11,564 nucleotides of DNA. It comes from Amoebophrya sp. AT5.2 (lineage: Eukaryota; Sar; Dinophyceae; Syndiniales; Amoebophryaceae). Shown here one piece after another: positions 1-7,000 of the stretch. Below the pieces are notes generated by a model. That model made no database searches. It was given only the letters and a program-made list of their open reading frames with translations, and was not told the DNA's origin. The stretch is taken from positions 1 to 11,564 of the forward strand of contig RXOD01006022.1 of NCBI GenBank assembly GCA_005223375.1, in the 5' to 3' direction. Position 1 is the first letter of the stretch, and each line of letters starts with the position of its first letter. The position numbers and the translations under genes were made by a program.

Positions 1-82
1 ACTTGCCGCGAGATTGATCACGCAGCCCGACGTCGGCCAGACCAGAGACCACGGCGGGCGGCGGTCATTGGTCGGATTTGGC

Positions 83-194
83 GACCACCGAGGACGTTGG
101 TGAGGTCCTTCGAGTCCAACCGACGTTGGCGCCTTGACGTTGGACTCGAAGGACCTGAACTTCTTCTACTTCACTAAGCAGACCACCGAGGACG
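83..194. repeat. Direct repeat pair (14 bp) near the left edge
   Basis: The 14-mer gaccaccgaggacg occurs at 83-96 and again at 181-194. The second copy lies inside well-behaved coding sequence (Thr-Thr-Glu-Asp in the 5' segment of gene 1). The first copy is read in a different frame. The octamer gacgttgg also occurs three times, at 93-100, 122-129 and 136-143. Together with the inverted repeat at 103-156 this looks like a local scrambled duplication of the neighbouring exon sequence rather than independent sequence. Confidence 0.75.
103..156. repeat. Perfect 18-bp inverted repeat with 18-nt loop
   Basis: Positions 103-120 are the exact reverse complement of 139-156, separated by 18 nt (121-138). 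The right arm codes Leu-Asp-Ser-Lys-Asp-Leu in the frame of the gene-1 5' segment, so the left arm is best read as an inverted copy of coding sequence. The stop TGA at 101-103, the only stop interrupting that frame between position 2 and 559, sits at the left edge of this structure. A fold-back duplication in the genome and a fold-back or chimeric sequencing artefact are both possible. Confidence 0.85.
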
Positions 195-349
195 GCGAGA
201 TTTGCGTGCAGCGGGCGCGCACGGTCTACGAGTTTTGCGAGTACTTTGGGGGGAGTATGCAACAGGTGCGGCGGGCGCACGACGCCATTTTCGGCACGGT
301 GGAGGAACGCGAACAGGCGCGGAAGTGGGTGGAACTAGAGGAAAGGAAA
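104..349 (+). CDS. 5' coding segment of gene 1, out of frame with the main ORF
   Basis: This frame is open from 104 (after TGA 101-103) and contains no ATG near its beginning, so it is probably an internal part of a longer gene. From about 136 it reads as convincing protein: aromatic and charged residues (NFFYF, VYEFCEYF, ARKWVELEE), and 58 of the 70 codons from 137 to 346 end in G or C. After about 350 the same frame turns into Ser/Ala-rich sequence with weaker codon bias, while the +1-shifted frame becomes coding-like and continues as the 942-codon ORF. I therefore treat it as the upstream part of the next entry, separated by a frame change at the A5 run (347-351) or the G5 run (364-368). 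The same frame is also open from 2 to 100 with G/C-ending codons, so the gene probably begins left of the window. I recognise no domain in this segment. Confidence 0.55.
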
Positions 350-3221
350 AAGTCGAGCAGCGCGGGGGCCGCGCCTGGAGGTCCCGAAGTTCTTGGACAA
401 GGCGGCGAGGACTACGCTGCGCGATCCGCTGCAGCCGGAACAATTAGCAAAACCTCGGCGGCGTCGAGCGCTGGTGCGCTCGAAAACAGCGAGACACATG
501 TACATGTTGCCCATGACTTTGACACAAAGCAAAGAAACACCCATCAACCCGTATCCTGACGTAGATGCCCCTCGAGGCGCAACGTTTGTGCGGCGCCCAC
601 GACCGTTAGTCGATCTGCATGACCTTGTGGACGGACGGGGCGGACGCTGCACCCTCGAAGTCGAAGAATCGCCCGGCTTCCGGACGGATGGGCAGGGCTT
701 CTTTCCGGAAGACGTCGTGATAAGCGCACCCGACAACGACTTCGATTACTCGAGGAGCACGGCAGAGCGCAAAAAAGACGCCGAGCGCCAGGTAGCGGAT
801 CTAGAAACTGGGCCCGGTGTCCCGGATCAACGTTACACCTTTCTTGCGGATCTCGACATGGCGAAGAAGTCCCAGGGTGTTGCGCTGGCTCTCAGCCTTG
901 TCCGCGGACTTGAGTTTTCCAACAGCATCCCCGCCGGCGTGCGCCTACTACTCGCGGGCGGCAGCGTGACCAAGGCGATGACGCGCAAGAAACTGGGCGG
1001 GAGCGACATTGACCTCTACCTGCTGCTACCCTTTCTCGAAGACGGGGAAAGCACTCCAGCGGGCGCGGACTACGAGTACCAGCCGAGCACCTCCCCACGC
1101 CGAAAGAACAAGCACAAGAAGCACCAAGCAGCAAAACGGGACCCGCTGTTGGACGGTGAGCTTATCGAGGAGCCCACCGAAATCTTCCGCGAGGTTGTGT
1201 TCGCACTGTATCACCACGTGAACGCGTCAAACCTCGACTACTACATCGACACGATTCACCGCTCCGCGCACGCAGTGACCTTCCACGTGGTCCGACGACG
1301 GGATGCTGCGAAGCTGCACGCTCGTGCTATGGGTGCGCTGGACGCGGTGCCAGCGGGCGTTGAAGGTTGGGTGCGGAACCCACCCTTCGCGGCACCTAAT
1401 CGCGCGGCAGCATGGCAAAAGCATCCCGAAGTCGAGACTTTCCAGGTGCAGATTATGACAACGGTCTTTCCGGGCACATTTGATGTTCTCCGCCGCTTCG
1501 ACTTGCCGGCGTGCCAGCTTGCTTGCGAAATCATGCCGCTTTCGGGCCCGGTGCGGTTTCTCGCCACGGCCCGGGGCGCGCACGCTCTGCAGACGAGGAC
1601 CAACCTTCTCAGCCAGGACTGCAGCACGGTCTGCGTGTTTCGGGCGCGCAAGTACTGGATGCGAGGATTTGGGCTTGCGGTGCCGGTGCACTCGCCGGGA
1701 GCGTCCGTGAACCTCCTCCGCACGCTCGAGGAGTACTACCAGAACTATTGCGCCGATAGATCCAAGTCGGCTCGGATTTCGAGTTCGCACCGGGAGCAAG
1801 AATACGAGGCAAAGCACGCGATATTGGAGGCGGTCCGAAAAGGATGGGACCAACGCAACCCGAGAGAAGTTCCGGCGGGCGGGGAACGAAATCGGGTTCG
1901 GGACCGAGTTCCTCTTTTCCTCTATATTGACCGTTCCCCTTTTCGTTGGAGATATTTGGACTTCATGCACCGCAGAGGCCCGGACAACGCGGACAACGTG
2001 GATGAGCCGAAGCCGGGGTCGGGCGATTTCGCAGACGCGGCGGAGGAAGCACAGTGGAAGGCTGCGTGGAGTACTTTCAAGGAGATCATTAAGGAGCAGG
2101 TGGCGATTGCGAACGAGGTCACGAAGCTGAACTTTCGGGCCTTCTGGGATTCACTGCCACTTCTCGAGCGCGTCCTCTTCTTTCTGCGTGAAAACGACAA
2201 GGCAGAGCGGCAGCCGATGTTTAAATCGGTGCGCGAACGCCAACTCCATTGGGACCTGGCCAACTACTACCACGATCTTGCGTGCTCGGACCGCGCTATG
2301 CACAGCGCGGGCAAATCCGGAAGTGCCGGCCTATCGCGCGAGGATGAGAGCATCTTTTCCGCGTCGTATTATGTGCCGGGTAGGACGATGAACCTCGGAG
2401 GCGAATTCGCCGCGAACGATGTTTCGTCGTGGCACCTGAATGGAACAAAGCTAATCCAGTCTCTCTCGGACGACGCGAAGACCCGCGTCGCCGCTTGGCT
2501 GCACCAGCACAATGCCCGGCTCGCGAAACGAGCCCGGCTCGGCTTCCCTAAGAACGCACTCGAAGACCACTACTCCGACGACGAAGCGGACGCTCCGGCG
2601 CCACCGACGTCCGCACTGCTGCCCGGATCCGAGCTCGACGTGAGCAAGAAAACCTCCGCGCCGCTAGGCATAGGCTCCGCTTCAACATCAGCATCCACCT
2701 GCGAACGGAACGGGTCCGAGGCGGTGCCGCCGTTGGGGATGGGGCTCGGGCTGTTCAGCGCGCCGGGTGCCGTTGCCGACCAGGAGTGTCCGCGAGAGTC
2801 CGGCGGAGCGCCCAGCATCCGCAAGATCGGCGGCGGAATTGGGTTCTACCACGTGTACGAGCGGCTGCGGGAGTCGGGCACGCACCCCAGCGCCATGTGG
2901 CTTTATTTCTCGGAGAACATCGAGCACATCCTGCGTCCCGAGCGGCGGTCGATCCCGATCAACAAGGCCAGGTATTGGTTCTTCATGCACTTCACGGAGC
3001 ACGAGGGCCGCCTCCTCGTACCGAGCCACTTGCGAACCTTCAGGGTGTTCCTGCCGGAAGAGGCGGACGAAGCAAAAATGGTGCCCGACGAGAACGGAGG
3101 GCTCTCGTCCCTGATGAAGTCAAAAATCTGGGCCGGGCAGCGGGGGGCGTGGCACGCGACGCGCGGCATCTCGCTGGACGCGACCGCGAGAGAGTTGCTG
3201 GGAATGCCGGCGCTGGAGTAA
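339..3221 (+). CDS. Nucleotidyltransferase-fold-like protein (gene 1, main ORF)
   Basis: The frame is open from 339 to the TAA at 3219-3221. The first ATG is at 498, but codons from about 372 already look coding, so the true N-terminus is probably upstream in the 104-349 segment. Residues here are counted from codon 393. Residues 187-209 carry LAGGS followed by GGSDIDLY, the glycine/serine plus Asp-x-Asp signature of nucleotidyltransferase folds (G189, G190, S191, D205, D207). A strand-rich stretch follows (Asp282 to about 300), then FQVQIM at 350-355, FDLPACQ from 369, and a basic KYWMRGF at 420-426. From family knowledge, this motif order resembles the NTase-like domain found next to ankyrin repeats in fungal and giant-virus proteins; that match is from memory and is moderate. 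I could not assign a third catalytic carboxylate, so the protein may be inactive. Residues about 722-810 are a disordered linker; 810-942 form a Trp/Phe-rich C-terminal domain I do not recognise. Substrate and role are unknown. The damaged 5' and 3' ends leave open that this is a pseudogene. Confidence 0.7.
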   Translation, partial: RKGKSRAARGPRLEVPKFLDKAARTTLRDPLQPEQLAKPRRRRALVRSKTARHMYMLPMTLTQSKETPINPYPDVDAPRGATFVRRPRPLVDLHDLVDGRGGRCTLEVEESPGFRTDGQGFFPEDVVISAPDNDFDYSRSTAERKKDAERQVADLETGPGVPDQRYTFLADLDMAKKSQGVALALSLVRGLEFSNSIPAGVRLLLAGGSVTKAMTRKKLGGSDIDLYLLLPFLEDGESTPAGADYEYQPSTSPRRKNKHKKHQAAKRDPLLDGELIEEPTEIFREVVFALYHHVNASNLDYYIDTIHRSAHAVTFHVVRRRDAAKLHARAMGALDAVPAGVEGWVRNPPFAAPNRAAAWQKHPEVETFQVQIMTTVFPGTFDVLRRFDLPACQLACEIMPLSGPVRFLATARGAHALQTRTNLLSQDCSTVCVFRARKYWMRGFGLAVPVHSPGASVNLLRTLEEYYQNYCADRSKSARISSSHREQEYEAKHAILEAVRKGWDQRNPREVPAGGERNRVRDRVPLFLYIDRSPFRWRYLDFMHRRGPDNADNVDEPKPGSGDFADAAEEAQWKAAWSTFKEIIKEQVAIANEVTKLNFRAFWDSLPLLERVLFFLRENDKAERQPMFKSVRERQLHWDLANYYHDLACSDRAMHSAGKSGSAGLSREDESIFSASYYVPGRTMNLGGEFAANDVSSWHLNGTKLIQSLSDDAKTRVAAWLHQHNARLAKRARLGFPKNALEDHYSDDEADAPAPPTSALLPGSELDVSKKTSAPLGIGSASTSASTCERNGSEAVPPLGMGLGLFSAPGAVADQECPRESGGAPSIRKIGGGIGFYHVYERLRESGTHPSAMWLYFSENIEHILRPERRSIPINKARYWFFMHFTEHEGRLLVPSHLRTFRVFLPEEADEAKMVPDENGGLSSLMKSKIWAGQRGAWHATRGISLDATARELLGMPALE

Positions 3222-3332
3222 AGGAGTGAGGGCATCAAGCAGCTGCGGTCGACGGTCATCGTCATGCTGCTGGTGCGGAGGAAATACAATCGCGGCGCTG
3301 CCCTGAAGAAGAACGGCGCCCACAAAAATTAA
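3222..3332 (+). other. In-frame coding-like tail after the gene 1 stop
   Basis: Directly after the TAA at 3219-3221 the same frame stays open for 36 codons to a second TAA at 3330-3332. I count 30 of 36 codons ending in G or C, as high as in the body of the gene. The peptide is basic with a short hydrophobic core (VIVMLLV), and sequence becomes visibly A+T-rich right after the second stop. This suggests the ancestral or actual C-terminus lies at 3332, with the first stop being a mutation, an error, or a readthrough site. It could also be ordinary 3' UTR of unusual composition. Confidence 0.4.
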
Positions 3333-3538
3333 TGACGAACACGGATGCTCAAGCACCACGAAATGAATGCGTCTCCAGCTGCCTCCTTGTAGGTTGGCGC
3401 TGGTTTGTGTTTGTCTTCATCAACATTTGAAATACAATTTCGCGACTTCGTCTTATCATCTTTGGGAAAACATCTGGTCATTAGCGCTGGCGTTGCCGTT
3501 ACTGCGGGTGCGGCTGCGGAGAGTCAGTATGTATGTAA

Positions 3539-3544
3539 AATAAA
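3539..3544 (+). terminator. Candidate poly(A) signal AATAAA downstream of gene 1
   Basis: AATAAA occurs about 210 nt downstream of the second gene 1 stop (3330-3332), preceded by TGTATGTA, a plausible U/G-rich upstream element. If the organism is a dinoflagellate relative, AATAAA may not be the signal used, so this is a sequence match only. Confidence 0.25.
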
Positions 3545-3575
3545 CTTGCTGTTGCTTTGATGCGAATGCGAACTA

Positions 3576-3589
3576 CAAGAACAAAGAAA
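3576..3589 (+). repeat. Shared intergenic motif 1, copy A
   Basis: The 14-mer caagaacaaagaaa here is repeated exactly at 9656-9669 in the second spacer, on the same strand relative to the genes. This copy lies 482 nt before the gene 2 ATG and just after the AATAAA at 3539. The motif is purine-rich, so composition raises the chance of coincidence. Confidence 0.6.
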
Positions 3590-3823
3590 AACTGATCATG
3601 AGTGTACACTGACCTACCACGAGAGACAGAGGATCGCAAGGACTGGTAAAAATCACGGTGAGAGAGGTCGAAATCGCAATGCGGAAAATTAAAATTTCCC
3701 TTTGCCGTTGGTTTCTTTCAAAATCATGTTCGTTGTCGTAGATAAATCGTAGCGAGCGTCCTCCTCCTCGTCGTCTATATCGAAAAAAGCAAAACGATAA
3801 CGAGCTTCGTTCATGCAAGAGCA

Positions 3824-3836
3824 AGCAGAAGTAGCT
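3824..3836 (+). repeat. Shared intergenic motif 2, copy A
   Basis: The 13-mer agcagaagtagct here recurs exactly at 9692-9704 in the second spacer. It contains the hexamer GTAGCT, which is found three times in this spacer. This copy is 234 nt before the gene 2 ATG, the other is 325 nt before the gene 3 ATG, so a promoter or leader element is conceivable. Confidence 0.6.
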
Positions 3837-3970
3837 TTAGAAGTAAAGTAGCATCGATTATCATTCGAATTTAGTAGTAGAATGCTGTAGCTGCGCGCAG
3901 TGAGTATCAGCTCGTGGTCTTGCCTAGGCATATTACTTCTCTTTTCGACACCACTGCAAGTAGCTCGCCG

Positions 3971-4030
3971 CCTTTTCTACTAAAAAAGGTTTTGTCCTCG
4001 CACGGACGACTTGGATTTGCTCGTCCACAG
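3971..4030 (+). promoter_or_regulatory. Candidate leader acceptor and small hairpins before gene 2
   Basis: The stretch contains an inverted repeat cctttt/aaaagg (3971-3976, 3984-3989) around CTACTAA, which resembles a branch point. A second inverted repeat, ggacga/tcgtcc (4004-4009, 4021-4026), ends immediately before ACAG at 4027-4030. ACAG lies 27 nt before the ATG and could be a 3' splice acceptor, either for a 5' UTR intron or for spliced-leader addition as in dinoflagellates. The pyrimidine tract is weak. Confidence 0.25.
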
Positions 4031-4057
4031 CCGCCTTAGACTTCCAACAACATCATC

Positions 4058-7000
4058 ATGTGCAGCGTGCCGCAGTCGCCCCGTTCATTTTTGGCGGATG
4101 ACCACGGTGTCGGAAATGCAACGCCAACGCCCATGATGGCGACTGACGTGAAAACCGTCTCGCAGCAGAATCGGCTTGCACGTCTGCAGAGGCTGAAAAG
4201 CCTGGCCTTAGCACGTGCCAATGGCAAAAGTGCAGATGTGAAAAACCCGACATCGAGGCCAAGGCTGCAGCCGGGGCACATTCACCGGCTCAGTTCGGGA
4301 CAACCAGACGTTCCTCGAGGGGCGGGCCTTCCGGTGCTACTTTTTTCCGGTACAACTGAAGGGGACCGCTTGGAGGATCCGGAGCCGGAGGCGGATTCTC
4401 GTGTGACCGGCGGCGCAGGCAATAAATCATTGCCGGACTCCGACCCCCCCGTCATCGACCCAGACGCGAACGAAAGCGACGCCGACGCAGCGCAAAAACG
4501 ACAGCGGATCTCAATACTGGATCCAGATCTCGACGACGCGGAAGCTGATGACCGTCCAGGCGGGCGCCCAAGGCTGTCGGTGGCCGCAGCTGCTCCATCA
4601 AAGATGAGGATGTCGTCCGCACTGGCACTTACAATGCTGCCCGCAGCCCCGGAGCCGGACCGAGACCAAACACGACGCGGAGAAGCTGCTGTTGCTGTAC
4701 AACAAGAACCCTCAACGGAACACGCTACCGCTGCACGTGTGTCGTCCAACGCGCCAGAGTCTCCTCGTGCCGCGCCAGCTTCTCCTACTTTGAGTAGCAG
4801 CAGCGTCATCGGGATACAGACAAGCCCATCTAGTGGGTCACCGCCCGTTCCTCCAGGCTCGCGCTCGCGAAGAACAATGAGCGTTCTCCGAATGGGGACA
4901 AATGAAAGTTCTCAGCTCCTGGGCGGCGGAAAGGTACTTCCGCCTGCGACCACGTCCTCGTCCGCAGCAGAAAGAGTCGCGAAAGCTTCGGGTGGAGGAC
5001 CGATGCTACCGCCAAACGCAGATGATGTAGAACTTGCTGCAGAAGCTCGTCCGCCTCCGGGTGCTGCAGGTGCAGCTCCGCAAGACTTCGCCTTCGTACG
5101 CGGAACTGAATCAGTGGACTTTCGCTTTATTCGCCCCGTTGAAGACGAGCGCCAAGGTCCCGCCGTCCCGCAGGTGCAGGTGCCACAGTTGGCGGAGCAG
5201 CTGCCACCTCCACCGGAGCAAAACGTTACTCTTGATACAGCACACCGTAGAAGAAGCGGAAGCCTCCGGCTGTTTAGTAGCGCCTTGTCTTCCTTTTCAT
5301 CGTCAGGTTCCAGTAGGCCGAAGCGCAGACCGGGGAGACCGGATCATCAGGTACGCAGCCTTTTGCCGAGCGGAGTTCCAGTTGTACCCGCCATACCGCT
5401 ACCGGAAGAAGACGAATCTGAAGCTGAAGGATCTTGTGGTGCTGGAAGTGGTACTGTCGCCGAGAACGAGATGAACAAGGAGTGCGCAAATACAACTGTA
5501 AGTGAAGGAGGAGCTGCGGCTTTTACTGTCGCTCCGTTGACGGGTGGACATGCGTATGTGGAGGGAACTGCGAGGGCCGATCATCAGGACTCTTCAGTAC
5601 ATGATCACGCGTCCGCAGTTGTCCCAGGGCATCCGTCAACAACTACAGCCGGCGTATCAGCCCCACGCAGACCCCTGTTCCCGGCGAGACCCAAAACGCC
5701 CCGAAGCGATTTCGAATCGAGCGTCAGCGACGAAGCGCCGACTCAACTACATCAACCACTTCCGTTCGCATCCGTAGTAGGCGTCGACGCGGTGCCCACG
5801 ACAGGAGCAACCGGCGCTGGCGCCAGGGACAAAGAGAAGAACCTCCTTTCCTACTACGCTCACTACTACAATCACGAACCACACCGGGCCACGCGGTTTG
5901 CACGCCCAGTCGACAGCGCGAGCGGCGAGCCCTTTTACAAGCTTTCTTCACAGATGAAGTGGGAATGGGACGAAAAGATGCAACATGCGCAAGCGAGAAC
6001 TTTCGAAGCCGCTGCAGGGGGCTCGGCAGCTTCTTCATCAACTACCTCCACGTCCACCAAGCTCGGTTACCGCGGTTTCGCAGGACCGCTCCAGTTTCCT
6101 TCCTCGTTTCTGACGCCACTGGACCCGCCACAGCTTCTTGTCCAGAATGGAAACCCTGGTGTACAACTATCGCCGGCGTCACCGTCCTCCTCCTCGTCTC
6201 GCGCGCGTCTCAGCCGTATGAGGACGCGGCCGCCCGCCCGCCCGCCGCCACCACTGCAGCTTCCGTTGCCGGTCTTAGGAGGGGGTTCTGCCGGACGTCA
6301 GAAGCCAGTCGACCTCGCGAAGCTAATGCGCCACAACTTCGTCGTCCGCCACACAAAGCTCCCGACGCCACGCAAAGTGCTCACTTCCCACGAGCTCTCG
6401 ATCGCGGCGCTGAATGCCGAGCTGTTTGCGCGGGTCCTGCCCCGAGTGAGAAATCGGGCACGCCACCGCGTGATGAAGGCGGCCTTTCGGACGCTAAGAA
6501 CGCAGGTGGAGGAAGACGAAGATCTCGCGGCTTCGAAGATTGAGAAAGTCAAGGCAAAAGTGCGCACAGCAAAGTGGGAGTTTGCAATAGAGGTGACGGA
6601 ACAGATTGATCGTCTCCGCGTGCTGTTTCAAAAGGCTCGCGAAATGGATGATGCGACAGCCGAGGAAGAAATTGCCGCGATGGAGCGGGCTGGAAAAGGA
6701 ACGGCGATTGGTTTTGGTGGAGGTCGACGTCAAAACACTTTTCACTTGGATGACGAAGACCTTCTCGACCCTTTCGTTGAAGCTGACCACGAATTTGGAC
6801 GAGCAGACAGTGCGCTTGGGCAGGAGGACAATGCGGGGCCGCAATCGTCCGCACCTATTGCATTGCCTGGTGGGGAGATGAAAATTGCCGAGCTACGGCG
6901 AACCCTACAGCTATCTGCGAAGTTGCGAACAAGCCATCCTGTGACGATCGGGACTAACAGTCCGGGAGCTGAGATGCTCGAAGGCAACGAGCAGCAAAAT

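Larger units (their letters stand above)
3333..4057. other. Intergenic spacer between genes 1 and 2
   Basis: This is 725 bp of A+T-richer sequence without a supportable ORF. It should hold the 3' UTR of gene 1 and the promoter and 5' leader of gene 2. It contains AATAAA at 3539-3544, perfect 10-bp palindromes at 3601-3610 (agtgtacact) and 3891-3900 (ctgcgcgcag), the hexamer GTAGCT at 3831, 3887 and 3960, and two motifs shared with the second spacer. I see no tRNA, rRNA or transposon ends. Confidence 0.7.

Noticed and set aside
27..36. Perfect 10-bp palindrome ccgacgtcgg
   Set aside because: Short and within GC-rich coding-like sequence; such palindromes are expected by chance at this composition.
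107..117. tRNA-like B box (ccttcgagtcc) in the left inverted-repeat arm
   Set aside because: The bases flanking TTCGAGT do not pair as a T stem (ggtcc against ccaac), and no acceptor or D arm is found at the right distance.
393..395. TTG as start codon of the gene 1 main ORF
   Set aside because: A TTG start is not expected for a eukaryotic gene, and the frame is already open and coding-like upstream of it.
1227..1970. Open minus-strand frame of 247 codons
   Set aside because: It is the antisense shadow of the gene 1 NTase-like region; its peptide has no recognisable motif, and the plus-strand frame carries the conserved signature.
3346..3353. tgctcaag, resembling the 3' end of the dinoflagellate spliced leader
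   Set aside because: Only seven bases agree with the leader end, upstream bases do not match, and it lies in the downstream region of gene 1 rather than before a start codon.
3774..3780. TATA-like ctatat upstream of gene 2
   Set aside because: Short A+T-rich match almost 280 nt before the ATG, with no supporting initiator or second copy before gene 3.
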